Assembly (NCBI GenBank): GCA_964550635.1
Contig: CAZJZV010000005.1
Location: 1-64,000, forward strand
DNA length: 64,000 nucleotides
Direction: 5' to 3'
Source: RGIG4097 sp964550635
GTDB lineage: Bacteria > Bacillota > Clostridia > Christensenellales > CAG-917
Part shown: piece after piece, positions 1-10,352 of the stretch
Position numbering within the stretch: position 1 is the stretch's first letter
Layout of the letters: each line of letters starts with the position of its first letter
Program-made: the position numbers and the translations under genes
Notes under the pieces: generated by a model
Databases searched by the model: none
What the model was told of the DNA's origin: nothing
What the model saw: only the letters and a program-made list of their open reading frames with translations

Positions 1-59
1 TCGAACCCCCGACACACGGCTTAGAAGGCCGTTGCTCTATCCTGCTGAGCTACAGACTC
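1..59 (-). tRNA. tRNA-Arg(TCT), 3' part outside window
   Basis: Read on the minus strand the tRNA starts at 59 with a seven-base acceptor strand followed by TAGCTCAG. The anticodon loop CTTCTAA sits between ACGGC and GCCGT, giving anticodon TCT. The T-arm motif GTTCGA is at the window edge, so the acceptor 3' strand is missing only because the window stops. It lies 7 bp downstream of tRNA-Gly(TCC) and is probably co-transcribed with it. Confidence 0.93.
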
Positions 60-66
60 AAATGTT

Positions 67-140
67 TGGAGCGGGTGATGGGAATCGGACCCACGCAACC
101 AGCTTGGAAGGCTGGGGCTCTACCATTGAGCTACACCCGC
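67..140 (-). tRNA. tRNA-Gly(TCC)
   Basis: A complete cloverleaf on the minus strand. The acceptor strands GCGGGTG and CACCCGC pair, the anticodon stem CCAGC/GCTGG closes loop CTTCCAA (anticodon TCC), and the CCA end is encoded after discriminator T. It is first in an operon that continues into tRNA-Arg. Confidence 0.95.
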
Positions 141-200
141 ACGAAACAAGCGTTTCAAGTGCGTCAAATTGCGAGTCAGCCTCAAATTTGATGCTTGCAA

Positions 201-229
201 ATTTTAGCATATGAAACTTTTATTGTCAA
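201..229 (-). promoter_or_regulatory. Housekeeping promoter of the tRNA-Gly/tRNA-Arg operon
   Basis: On the minus strand TTGACA (224-229) and TAAAAT (201-206) are separated by exactly 17 bp. This is a near-consensus sigma-A promoter, with the start expected about 55 bases ahead of mature tRNA-Gly. Confidence 0.75.
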
Positions 230-334
230 CGATTTAACCTCATTAAAAATAAATTTTTCAAAATTTTTATCTACCACGCAGTGCATCGCGGATAATCTCA
301 CGTAAAAAACGCATACTATAATCGGAGGTGAATT

Positions 335-505
335 ATGAAAAAACTCAAAAAGAAAACGTCTAAACAGAAAACACAAGGAGCACTCTCTCACGGTAACGAA
401 GGAAACGTAGATATGAAATCCGCCCCTTTCGACCCAAACGGCATGTGGACGGGCTACCCAGTTTCGCCCTATAACGCACCCGAACAGGACGCAGACGATC
501 TCTAA
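335..505 (+). CDS. Conserved 56-residue protein ending in DADDL
   Basis: A short open frame starts with ATG eight bases after a strong GGAGGTG ribosome binding site. It encodes a Lys-rich N terminus (MKKLKKKTSK), then FDPNGMWTGYP, and ends PEQDADDL. I recognise the pattern of tiny Clostridia proteins with a (S/W)-x-GxP box and a terminal QDADDL motif; their function is unknown to me. It has no membrane segment or signal peptide. CATACTA at 312-318, just before the ribosome binding site, resembles the -10 of sigma-F/G promoters, but I could not find a matching -35, so forespore expression is only a guess. It lies alone between a tRNA operon and the BspA-like genes. Confidence 0.7.
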   Translation: MKKLKKKTSKQKTQGALSHGNEGNVDMKSAPFDPNGMWTGYPVSPYNAPEQDADDL

Positions 506-820
506 TTATGTACACATATCGTGTGATATTTTACAACAATTAGTATTCGTATCGTGTATTATACTAAAATCCGCACATATGCGCACGTTTGAATATCAGA
601 GCAAAAACCCAACGCAACCCCACTATCCACAGACAATTATGCGATTTTTGCTAAAAATCCAAAATCTCAACGCAAGACACACAAAACACGTTTTGTGTAT
701 TTTAATCCAAAGTAAATTTGCAGGCTCTACACCGCCAATCAACAACACAACCGCACGAAAAAGGCACTCATCCGAGTTCCTTCATCCTTGTTTCAACCTG
801 CGCCATCCGCACCAATTCAC
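506..820. other. Intergenic stretch, little recognisable content
   Basis: This AT-rich region lies between the small DADDL gene and the converging end of the BspA-like gene. The only structure I see is an inverted repeat at 679-698 (ACACAAAAC, two-base loop, GTTTTGTGT) followed by ATTTTAAT, which could be a weak terminator for the small gene. I see no convincing coding frame. Confidence 0.4.
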
Positions 821-3800
821 TTACTGTTTGTACCAATAAAAATAATTATAAGTAGTGGTAAAATAAGTCGCATTGCTTCCGGCATTTGAAACGTCTGTAG
901 CCGTGCCGTTTGTTTTATTCTCCCAATCCGTTGAGTTTTGCGTTCTATACCACGTTGTAGTATCTTTGAAAGTAATACTCGTCAGCCCACTACAACCCCA
1001 GAAGGCACCATAACCTATGCTCGTCACGCTGTCGGGAATAGTTACGCTCGTCAGTCCACTGTAATATGAAAAGGCATATTTGGCTATACCCAAAGTACCG
1101 TCCTTCAATACTATTGTTGTGTTGCTAGGCATTGAGCCTTTGTATTTGTACGCAACTTTTCCGGCATAAACTAGTCCTTCAGGTTGATTATCATACCAAG
1201 CAGTTCCATAGAAGGCATCATAACCTATGCTCGTCACGCTGTCGGGAATAGTTACGCTCGTAAGTCCACTGCAATCATAGAAGGCATCTTCACCAATGCT
1301 CGTCACGCCATTGCCTATAGTCACGCTCGTAAGTCCACTACAACCATAGAAGGCACCATAACCTATGCTCGTCACGCTGTCGGGAATAGTTACGCTCGTA
1401 AGTCCACTGCAACTATAGAAGGCCCAGTATCCTATGCTCGTCACGCTACCGTCATCAGGGATTACGCTGTTTTTACAACCCGCCACTAATTCTTTGTTTG
1501 AAGTTTCTATCAAACAATTTCCTGCACTATGATACTTGGTATTTCCTTTGGCAACAGCAATACTTTCAAGTCCACTGCAATGCGAAAAGGCATAAGCGCC
1601 TATGCTTGTCACACTGTTGGGAATGGTTATGCTTCTCAGTCCACTGCAACCATCGAAGGCACCCGAGCCAATATCCGTCACGCTGTCGGGAATGGTTATG
1701 CTTGTTTTTTTTTGAGTTCTCAAATGCATAATTGGCGATAGCGGTTACAGGCCGGTTAGCATACGTGGCGGGGATCGTTATTTCGGTGCCTTCATAAGTG
1801 CCAATGCCGGTCACGGTGTATGTTCTGTTAATAATGGAACCTGACGGCGTGTATTCCAAATCTTTGCAGGTGATTGTGTATGCTCCGGTATTAGCATCCC
1901 AATCAGTGCTTTTGGTTATTGCATCCCACTGCGCTTGCGTGCCTTCAAAATGTATTTCAACAAGGCTCGTACATTCGCTAAATGCTGCTTCGTCAATGCT
2001 TGTCACACTTTTAGGAATTGTAACACTAGTCAGTTTATCACAACTATAAAATGCAGACCAACCTATACTCGTCACTTTTTTGGGTATTACTATACTGGTT
2101 AAATTATCGCAACCAGAAAATGATTGCATGCCTATGCTTGTCAACTCACTATTTTCACCAAACGTTACACTTGTGATACTCCGTCCCCAAAACGCACGAT
2201 CTCCTATGCTTGTAACGTTGTCAGGGATAACGACGTTCGTCAACGGTTCACCATTCAAATACAAATCGCGTGCGTAATAAAATGGGTGACCATCTAATGG
2301 ATAACTACTAACCGAACACCATTTTGCTATATCCGCAATATTTACAATCATCAATCCTGTGCAATTGTAGAATGATTCCGCACCGATGCTTGTCACACTG
2401 CTCGGGATTGTTATGTTCGTCAGCCCGCTGCATCCATAGAATGCCACATCGCCGATGCTCGTCACACTACCGTCATCAGGGATTACGCTGTTTTTACAAC
2501 CCGACACTAATTCTTTGTTTGAAGTTTCGATCAAACAATTTCCTGCACTATGATACTTTGCATTTCCTTCGGCAACGGTTATGCTTTCAAGTCTACTACA
2601 GCCAGAGAATGCTCTTGCACCTATGTTATTAACACTATCGGGAATTGACACGCTTGTGATTGTGGTATTATCCTTAAATGCGTTTTCTTTAATCGTGGTA
2701 ACAGGTATATTTTCATAGGTTGCAGGAATAACCACTGCGCCATTTTCGTAAGTGCCTATACCAGTCACGGTGTATGCCGTGCCTTCGGAATTCAATGCAT
2801 ATGCCAAATCTATGTAGTTGATAGTATAATTTCCAGCGTTTTTATCCCAATCTGTACCTTTTGTTATTGCATTCCACTTTGCCTTGGTGTCGGCAAAATT
2901 TATTGTTGCAAGGCTTGCGCATGCGCTAAATGCATTACTGCCTATGCTTGTTATGCATTTAGGTATGGATATAGTAGTCAACGAGTTGCAACTTGCAAAC
3001 GCGCTATCCCCTATACTCGTTACACTACCGTCATTGGGTATAACACTAGAATCGCAACCCCAAATCAAAGTTTTGGTTTTCGTGGCAACAAGGCAATTAT
3101 CCGTAACGTGATAATCGACGTTTCCTGCAGAAACGGTCATTGTGCTTATGCTATTGCATCCACTGAATGCGCCTATCCCGATGCTCGTCACGCTGTCGGC
3201 AATCAACACGCTTGTGATAGCCGTGTTGTTCTTGAATGCGATAGCTTTGATAGCGGTTACAGGCAGATTTTCGTAGGTCGCAGGGACAATAATATCAGCC
3301 CCTTCATAAGTACCGATACCGGTCACGGTGTAGGCGGTTTTTTCCTCGTTCAGTTCATACGCCAAGTCTTTATAACCGATTGTAAATTCCGTGCCTTCGT
3401 CCCAGCCGAGTTCCTTGTTGACTTGGTTCCATTGCGCCAACGTGCCGTTGTAGGTAATTTGCGCAAGTGCGGTGCAGTCGTAGAAAGCGTCTTTCACTAT
3501 CCCTTTCACACTAACGGGGATGATTACGCTTTCCGTATTGGAATCCGAATAGAATGCATACGTATGTATTTTCGTGATGCCGTCGGGCAAGGTCAAAGCG
3601 GTTTCGCTTCCGCGGTAGCCGATGAAAATCTTGTCCGCGCCGTCAGAATAGATAACGTAGCCGTTGTCGTCGGTGGAGAGTTTGTTTTCGCCCGCGGTCG
3701 TGTAGACATTCTTTGCGTAGTAGGCAACTTCACCGTTGTCGCTACTGCCTACGGTGAGTGATAATGCGGATTTGTTGTAGACTTCGATGAGCTTCACGCA

Positions 3801-5967
3801 TCCGTCGAACGCCTTGTAGCCTATATACGTAACACCGCCGCCTATGGTGATGTCGGTAAGACGCGCGCAGTTGCTGAATGCGGTAACCCCTATCCTTGTG
3901 ACGCTATCAGGGATGGTCACGGTCGTCAAACCGCTACATCCGCTAAACGCATATCCGCCTATGGATACGACGTCGCTCGATATGGTCACGTTGGTCAAGT
4001 CGGTGCGGTTGTAGAACGCATAATCGTATATGCTCGTCACTCCGCTCGGAAGAGTTATGTCTTTCGCGGTGCCAACGTAATCAACCAATACCTTTTCTCT
4101 TACGTCTTCGTAGATGATGAAACCGCTACTGTCGGTAGACAGTCTGCTCTCCTCGCCTTCTTCGTAAACGTTCTTGGCGTAGTACGCGACTCCGCCGTAT
4201 TCTTCACTGCCTTTTTCTATCCATAATTGCGACTTATTGCAAACTTCGATGAGTTTGAAACAGTTTTTGAACGCGTCGCTCCCTATGCTCGTAACTCCGC
4301 TCGGTATCGTCACGTTCATGAGCTCCGAACAGTCCGCAAACGCGGAATCCTTTATCCCTACGATCGGCTTGCCGTTGCGCGTTTCGGGGATCACCAACTC
4401 GCTTCCGCTATGGTCGCCTATGCCCGTAACGACGTAGCCGTCGCCTTGCGATCTCTTCGCGTAGCTCAACTGCCCTTTTTCCGTGACGAAATACACCAAA
4501 TAATCCCCCGCGTTATCATCCCACGTGGGATCTTTTGTGACTTTGTCCCAGTCGCTCTCCGTGCCGTCGTAGTAGATCGCCGCTAGCTTTCCGCAGTCAA
4601 CGAACGCCATCGAACCTATCTCCGTCACGGACTTCGGTATCGTCACACTCTCGAGCTCGCTACAATATCCAAACGTTACGTTGTCTATCGACTTGACTCC
4701 GTTCGGTATCGTCACGCTCGTGAGTCCAGAACTGTTAAATGCGCCGGTTTCCACGTACGCTACGCTATTCGGTAGAACTACGCTCGTCAAGCTCGTGCAT
4801 CCGTGAAATGCCGTAGATTTTATGGTTGTAATACCGTTCGGTATCGTTATGTTTTTGAGTGCGGTACACCCGTCGAATGCGCCTTCGCTTATGCTCGTCA
4901 ATTGGCAGTTGTTGCCAAAAGTTACGCTCGAGAGTTTTGTGCATCCGCTAAACGCCGAAACACCCAACGTCGTTATGCTGTTCGAGATTTTCACGCTCGC
5001 GAGCTTTGTATGTCCATTGAATGCATTGTCCACTATCTTGACGACCGCTTTCCCGTCTATCAATTCGGGAATTTCTATCGCCGTAACGTAGTCCTCCGCC
5101 CCGATCACCGCACACGTATCTCCTGTGATCGCCTGCGTTTTCAAAACCGAGTTGGTCGCACTCATCGTCTTGTAATCCTTATATTTGTCGGGAATATCAA
5201 ACTCCGTCGTGTTGATACCGCTTATCTTGCGAGTTTTTCCGTCGCGAGTCCAAATCAATTCGCCGTCGTCGGTTACACTAACGTCCGTCTCTGTAGCACC
5301 CCAACCGTCCAACACTTTAAGCGCCGTATACGTGCCTATATCCGAAAAATCATATGAATATCCGCTATAATCGACTATCTTTATTGTATCTTCTCCGCCG
5401 CCGACAGAAATGCTATAATATCTCGTTCCCTCGTAGAAACTAGCTATCATTTCAGTTCCGTTGCTATATGACGTTCCGTTTTCTCTAAAGCAAAGAGCGC
5501 TATCACCTTCCGTCACCGTGAAGTTTTTAATATCCGTCAATGCGGCTTGGATTTCTTCAAACGACATATTCGTTTTAAGCACCGAATCGTCGGTTCCTTC
5601 ATTATCGGGAGTAATCGATGTCGGTTGATCAACGGTCGGATTTTTCGCCACGCATCCGTATATTCCGCCTGCAAAAATCATTGCGCAACACGTAATCAAA
5701 ATTATCGGCAATATCAACGCATACGTCTTTTTATCGCGTTTCACTATGCACAACGCCGATACCGCAATCGCCACCAACGGCAAAGCTATCGACAATCCCG
5801 CAAATGCCTTGTACGCTGCTTCGTTCGTGTCCGCAAGATTCAAAACCAAACAAAACACCAACGCCAAAACCCCAACCACCGCAGAACTAATAAGTAGGCC
5901 TAGTTGCAACCAGTCTATTGACGATTTTTTCTTCGTTATTTTTTATATTAACGTTCTTATATGGCAT
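821..5967 (-). CDS. BspA-type leucine-rich-repeat membrane protein, two frameshifts
   Basis: Surface-type protein made of about 23-residue treponemal/BspA LRRs (SVTSIGxxAFxxCxxLTxVxIP), a family associated with adhesion and host contact. Three predicted membrane segments occupy the N-terminal 90 residues, with the repeat domain after them. Reading is interrupted twice. An A6 tract (5925-5930) separates the MPYKNVN start from SSIDWLQLGLL, and an A9 tract (1705-1713) separates the long N-terminal part from the last 300 residues. Removing one A from each tract gives one uninterrupted frame of 1714 residues. I chose the ATG at 5967 because it follows GGGAGTGGG and because the upstream paralogue also begins MPYKN; a TTG at 5909 starts the longest unbroken frame but lacks a ribosome binding site. 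Sequencing error, phase variation, slippage or a true pseudogene are all possible. Confidence 0.72.
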
Positions 5968-6015
5968 TCCCACTCCCTCTTACACGTCTAATAATTTCTA
6001 TCTTGATAATCCGCA

Positions 6016-9000
6016 TTACTCCCAAAACAGTTTAGGAGGCTCCCCGTTCTTGTACACCCAACAGTAGCCGGGATTAAGCTTAATATTGTTTGCATCGTAT
6101 ATGAACAAAGTGCCTATTTGATTTCCACTTAAAATTTGTTTTTCGGTTACCCTATTCCCTTCTTTTTGTGCGTTCTTAACTTCATAGATCGTATCGTCAA
6201 AATTTCCACTACCCGAAGAATATTTCGCTTTTATACAATAATAATTGTTCCTTATAGTTGAAGAATTTCCACTTCCTGTTGCCGTTGCAACAATGCCTCC
6301 TATATCTCGATGATAGCCGTTGTAATTTTTAATATGTCCATAACTATAACAATTTGAAACACTTACCGTAGTGTTCTTGCCGTTAACACATCCAACTATA
6401 CCGCCTGCAGCGCCCGTGAATGCGCCTATTTTATATCCGGTACCAATCTCTATATATGCAACGCTATAGCAATACTCGATGACAACGTCTTTACCTTGAC
6501 AAAAACCTAAAATACCACCTGCCCATATCGACCAATGATAGCCAAGTATATCCGCCCTGTTGGAACAATATCTGATTGTTGTTTCGTTTGCAGAGCCCAA
6601 CACACCACCTATATACTCATCTTGTGCACAACTATAATCCCATCCACCTTGCAGTTTTCCAGAAACGGAAATTTTTTCAACGCTACACGAATTTGCTCTG
6701 CCCGCAAGTGCCCCGACGTATACGTATGAAGGGTTTTTGTTGACGTTCGGGAACAAAATGTCGACGCTTTCAAATTTTATGCCACTTATCGTTGCGTTTT
6801 CGATGATTGCAAACAACCCTACGTATGCATCGACACCGACCATTATAGGTGACGTACGGCGAGTCAGCCCCTTGATCGTATGACCGTTTCCGTTGAAATT
6901 GCCTGTGAATTTCTTATACTCGTTATTTGCATATCCTATAGGATCCCATTCTATTCCGGTCAAATCTATATCCTTTGCGAGCCTGTAATGCGCACTCAAA
7001 TTCTGATTTACGTTTTTCAGATCTTCAGGCATATAAATGTTGAACGGACTTTCCGCAGTCCCTAGTCCGGGATATCCGGTATAACCGTCTGTGCAACGCA
7101 CCACGTACTCACCGGTATTGACGTCCCACCATTGATTTTTAACAATAGAACTCCATTGAGAAAGCGCGCCGCAATATTCTATGGCAACAAGTTTAGAACA
7201 ATTGTAGAATGCACCTTGTCCAATTGTTGTAAGCTCGGTAGGAATAGTTATAGTTTCAAGTTTAGTACATCCATAAAATGCATCTCTGCCTATTGCAGAT
7301 ATAGAATTGGGAAATGACAGTTCTTCCAAACTCGTGCAAGATCCAAAAGCACCTTCTCCGATTGTTTCAACACAGTCCGGGAACGTTATGGTGTTCAACG
7401 ACGCACAATCAGTAAATGCAAAATCTCCAATTTGTGTAACGTTATTTCCAATAATTAGCGACTCCATTTCTATGCAATTCTCAAACGAGTGAGATGCTAT
7501 TATTTTCACACTATCGGGAATCACGATTGAACTGATTTTTTTACAATTATTGAAAGCATATTCACCAATGCTTTTCAATCCATTAGGTAAATCAATGCTT
7601 GCTAAACTTGTACAATTCATGAATGCACGCTCACCAATTGTTTTCACGCTATTTGGCAACTCGACGTTTTCAAGTGTCGTGCAATTAGAGAACGCATCAT
7701 TCCCAATATCAACGACATTTTGGGGAATATTTATTGATTTCAATGCAGTACAATTCTCAAATGCATTATCGCCAATTGATACTACGCTATTTGCTATAGA
7801 TACGTTTTCCAGTTGTTTGCAATTACTAAAAGTGTAATCCTCAATTCTATTACCTCCGGTTAAAATAACTGAAACAACGGAAGGACATATCAAATCAATT
7901 AGCATATCAACCGAGTTTGTCGTGCCGGTAACGGTTGCTAATTTATTGCATCCATCAAACGCATTAGAATGTATTTTTGCTACAGCGTTAGGCAAAGATA
8001 TTGCTGTTAATTCAGAACAATCTTTAAATGCGCCATCCTCTATGGAAACAATACTATCTGCCAAAACAATGCTATTTAGGCCGACAACTCCTTTAAAGGC
8101 ATCTTTTTCAATTTCTGTTCCTGTGTTTATATCAACCGAAACAGACGCTGGCATTGCTTGTTGCAAAACTATACTGGTGTTGTGTGAATCGCCAACAACT
8201 TTCTCAATGCCTACGCATCCGCCAAACGCACCATTCCCAATGCTTAAATCATTATTTTGCAAAAATACATTTTTGAGATTAGAACAATTTATAAACGCTT
8301 CGTCGTCGATATGCAGTGTTTTATTTTTAATGGTTAAACTATCAATTTGCGAAACACCCGAAAAAGCATTTCTATATATTCTCGTTATGGGCAATTCATT
8401 AAACGTTGCAGGGATAACCAAATGATTTCCGCTAAAATTGCCGATACCCATAATAACGGCAACGTTATTGATCGGACTAATGGCATACGCCAATTCGTCC
8501 GCTTCAGGGGTAAAACTAATCAGATATTGGTCAAAGCTTTTCCCAAGATCCGCTCTTTTTATAACGTCGCTCCACAGCTCCATATTTCCATCGAAATTGA
8601 TGACGTCTAGCATAGGACAATTTGAAAAAATCGTATCACCGACGGAAATCAAACCGGAAGAAATGCCCACGCTTAGAAGATGGTCGCATGAATCGAATGC
8701 AAAATCGCCAATCTCCGCCACTCCTTCAGGCAAAATAACGTTCGTCAAACTTGAACACCCCAAGAACGCTCTGTCGCCAATAATTACAAGGTTACTATCA
8801 TTTTTAAAAGAGACCGTCACCAATCCATTACAATTTGCAAATGCATTTGTTCCGATTGTCGTAACGTTATCAGGTATGGTTATACTAGTCAAACTTTTGC
8901 ATCCATAGAACGCACTATCTCCGATCTGTGAAAGCGCAGAGTCTTCGCCAAAACTAATCTTTTGCAAATTAACGCAGTCTGAAAACGCATTATCACAAAG

Positions 9001-9636
9001 CTCACCGATATTGCTATTGTTTTCAAAGACTATTTCGGTTAGGTTGTTATTTCCGCTAAACGATTCACCAATAGATGCCACGCTCGCAGGAATTGTAACT
9101 TTGTGGATAGAATTATGAAAATCTAAATCTTGAATTGAAGTAACAACTTCTCCGTTAAAATTAGACGGAATTTCAAGCTCACCGCTTTTCTCATACAATA
9201 GTTTTTGAGCGGCGGGATTCACCAATTTGAGTGAACAAGTTCCGTCGCCGTTTGATATGCTTTCGTATATACCGTCGCCGTACGTTTGGACTTGAAGAAA
9301 TCCTACCGTTGCGCCCGCAAGCGACGTTGCGAGCACTAGGATAATTGCAATAATGGCTGTCGCACCAGCTCCCTTCAATTTTTTGTTGTTCTTTTTATCC
9401 GCATGCATGGCAAAAGATGCAAAAACAATACCAACCACAGCAACCGCCAAAGTTACAATAGACAAGCACAAAACACGATCGAGCTCAAATTGCATAAATT
9501 TGATCACACACATTACTGCGAAAGACGTAAAAAGCGCGACTAAGGAAATAACCGCTGACATTTTTGCGAATAATGGCCACTTTATGCTATATGATTGTTT
9601 TTGTGCCGCACATAATGAAGTATTTTTATAAGGCAT
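6016..9636 (-). CDS. BspA-type LRR protein with C-terminal GLUG-like domain
   Basis: Intact 1206-residue paralogue of the gene that follows it 48 bp downstream. The N terminus has three hydrophobic segments: KMSAVISLVALFTSF, a second around VLCLSIVTLAVAVVGI, and a third around ATAIIAIILVLATSL. About 25 BspA-type LRRs follow. The last 300 residues change character: GTAESPFNIYMPEDLKNV, LAKDIDLTG, FTGNFNGNGHTIKGL and repeated YVGALAG/IGGVLG turns are typical of GLUG-motif beta-helical domains. The ATG at 9636 has GGGAGG five bases upstream; an in-frame ATG at 9687 lacks such a site. The repeat domain is probably outside the cell. Function as adhesin or carbohydrate-binding protein is inferred from the family only. 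Confidence 0.85.
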   Translation of the reverse strand: MPYKNTSLCAAQKQSYSIKWPLFAKMSAVISLVALFTSFAVMCVIKFMQFELDRVLCLSIVTLAVAVVGIVFASFAMHADKKNNKKLKGAGATAIIAIILVLATSLAGATVGFLQVQTYGDGIYESISNGDGTCSLKLVNPAAQKLLYEKSGELEIPSNFNGEVVTSIQDLDFHNSIHKVTIPASVASIGESFSGNNNLTEIVFENNSNIGELCDNAFSDCVNLQKISFGEDSALSQIGDSAFYGCKSLTSITIPDNVTTIGTNAFANCNGLVTVSFKNDSNLVIIGDRAFLGCSSLTNVILPEGVAEIGDFAFDSCDHLLSVGISSGLISVGDTIFSNCPMLDVINFDGNMELWSDVIKRADLGKSFDQYLISFTPEADELAYAISPINNVAVIMGIGNFSGNHLVIPATFNELPITRIYRNAFSGVSQIDSLTIKNKTLHIDDEAFINCSNLKNVFLQNNDLSIGNGAFGGCVGIEKVVGDSHNTSIVLQQAMPASVSVDINTGTEIEKDAFKGVVGLNSIVLADSIVSIEDGAFKDCSELTAISLPNAVAKIHSNAFDGCNKLATVTGTTNSVDMLIDLICPSVVSVILTGGNRIEDYTFSNCKQLENVSIANSVVSIGDNAFENCTALKSINIPQNVVDIGNDAFSNCTTLENVELPNSVKTIGERAFMNCTSLASIDLPNGLKSIGEYAFNNCKKISSIVIPDSVKIIASHSFENCIEMESLIIGNNVTQIGDFAFTDCASLNTITFPDCVETIGEGAFGSCTSLEELSFPNSISAIGRDAFYGCTKLETITIPTELTTIGQGAFYNCSKLVAIEYCGALSQWSSIVKNQWWDVNTGEYVVRCTDGYTGYPGLGTAESPFNIYMPEDLKNVNQNLSAHYRLAKDIDLTGIEWDPIGYANNEYKKFTGNFNGNGHTIKGLTRRTSPIMVGVDAYVGLFAIIENATISGIKFESVDILFPNVNKNPSYVYVGALAGRANSCSVEKISVSGKLQGGWDYSCAQDEYIGGVLGSANETTIRYCSNRADILGYHWSIWAGGILGFCQGKDVVIEYCYSVAYIEIGTGYKIGAFTGAAGGIVGCVNGKNTTVSVSNCYSYGHIKNYNGYHRDIGGIVATATGSGNSSTIRNNYYCIKAKYSSGSGNFDDTIYEVKNAQKEGNRVTEKQILSGNQIGTLFIYDANNIKLNPGYCWVYKNGEPPKLFWE

Positions 9637-9701
9637 AATATCCTCCCTTTTTTCTCGTGTAAACTCCGCAGACGGAGATTTCGACATTTTCCTACAAAAA
9701 T

Positions 9702-9730
9702 ATAATACTACTAGAAAATTTAATAGTCAA
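9702..9730 (-). promoter_or_regulatory. Promoter of the BspA-like gene pair
   Basis: TTGACT (9725-9730) and TATTAT (9702-9707) on the minus strand are 17 bp apart. The leader to the ATG at 9636 is about 60 bases and contains a small hairpin, CTCCG-TCTG-CGGAG, near 9665-9678. The downstream paralogue has no clear promoter of its own in the 48-bp gap, so both genes probably depend on this one. Confidence 0.7.
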
Positions 9731-10011
9731 CGGAAGTAGAATAGACAATTTACGCATGCATGTGCGCGTAAACAACATTTGTATTATTAAATTTCTTAAT
9801 ATTTTTCATTATTAGATTATGTATAAACGATTCAATCACACAAAATCTCGTCGGTCGTACCATGCAGTCATCGTATCCCAAAACAATAGTCCCTGCCCTA
9901 TCCAAAATAGCCACATTCAAAACATAGGAAAGCGGAGTGTCAGCCGGGACTTGTCGCGGGTTTTGCAACGTAGTTGCGAAGTGCATAGCACACTGAATCC
10001 CTGAATAAATT

Positions 10012-10038
10012 AAAAAGGTCATCACGTGATGACCTTTT
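10012..10038 (-). terminator. Decayed copy of the tRNA-Lys terminator hairpin
   Basis: AAAAAGGTCAT and ATGACCTTTT flank a CACGTG loop. This is the third, most diverged copy of the hairpin in the tandem array. Confidence 0.55.
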
Positions 10039-10168
10039 GGTGCGCCTTCAGGGTTCGATAAATAGCGGAGCGGTGTGCTTGCACACGGAAGCGAAGCGTC
10101 AGCCGGGACTCGTCACGGGTTCTGCAACGTAGTTGCAAAGTGCGTAGCACTGAATCCCTGAATAAATT

Positions 10169-10195
10169 AAAAAGGTCATCGTTTGATGACCTTTT
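10169..10195 (-). terminator. Second copy of the tRNA-Lys terminator hairpin
   Basis: This hairpin has the same stem and loop as the copy next to tRNA-Lys. It lies directly after the partial tRNA 3' end at 10195-10216. Confidence 0.6.
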
Positions 10196-10326
10196 GGTGC
10201 GCCTTCAGGGATTCGATAAATAGCGGAGCGGTGTGCTTGCACACGGAAGCGAAGCGTCAGCCGGGACTCGTCACGGGTTCTGCAACGTAGTTGCAAAGTG
10301 CGTAGCACTGAATCCCTGAATAAATT

Positions 10327-10352
10327 AAAAAGGTCATCGTTTGATGACCTTT
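10327..10352 (-). terminator. Terminator of the tRNA-Gly/tRNA-Lys operon
   Basis: Minus-strand hairpin GGTCATC/GATGACC with a four-base loop and a T5 tail starts immediately after the encoded CCA of tRNA-Lys. Confidence 0.75.

Larger units (their letters stand above)
9931..10352 (-). repeat. Tandem array of a 158-bp tRNA-tailed structured repeat
   Basis: Two full copies (about 10038-10195 and 10196-10352) and one decayed partial copy (9931-10037) follow tRNA-Lys on its own strand. Each unit, read 5' to 3' on the minus strand, holds a hairpin terminator (GGTCATC/GATGACC), then TTCAGGGATTC, small hairpins with TAC loops (GTGC-TAC-GCAC, GCAAC-TAC-GTTGC), a GACGCTTCGCTTCCGTGTG hairpin ending CCGCTCCGCTATT, then CGAATCCCTGAAGGCGCACCA. 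That last piece equals the last 21 bases of tRNA-Lys including CCA. The two T-arm pieces form an 11-bp terminal inverted repeat. No coding sequence is credible here. Related copies lie beside tRNA-Leu and tRNA-Ser. Confidence 0.85.

Noticed and set aside
1000..1490. Regular DNA repeats suggestive of a CRISPR array
   Set aside because: The period and content are those of leucine-rich-repeat codons, there are no spacers of unrelated sequence, and no cas genes occur.
9750..10025. 91-codon frame next to the tRNA-Lys repeat array
   Set aside because: Its first third is translated repeat and terminator hairpin, it lacks a ribosome binding site, and its product resembles nothing I know.
10099..10308. 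69-codon frame inside the tandem repeat
   Set aside because: It consists entirely of the structured non-coding repeat and the tRNA-like tail.
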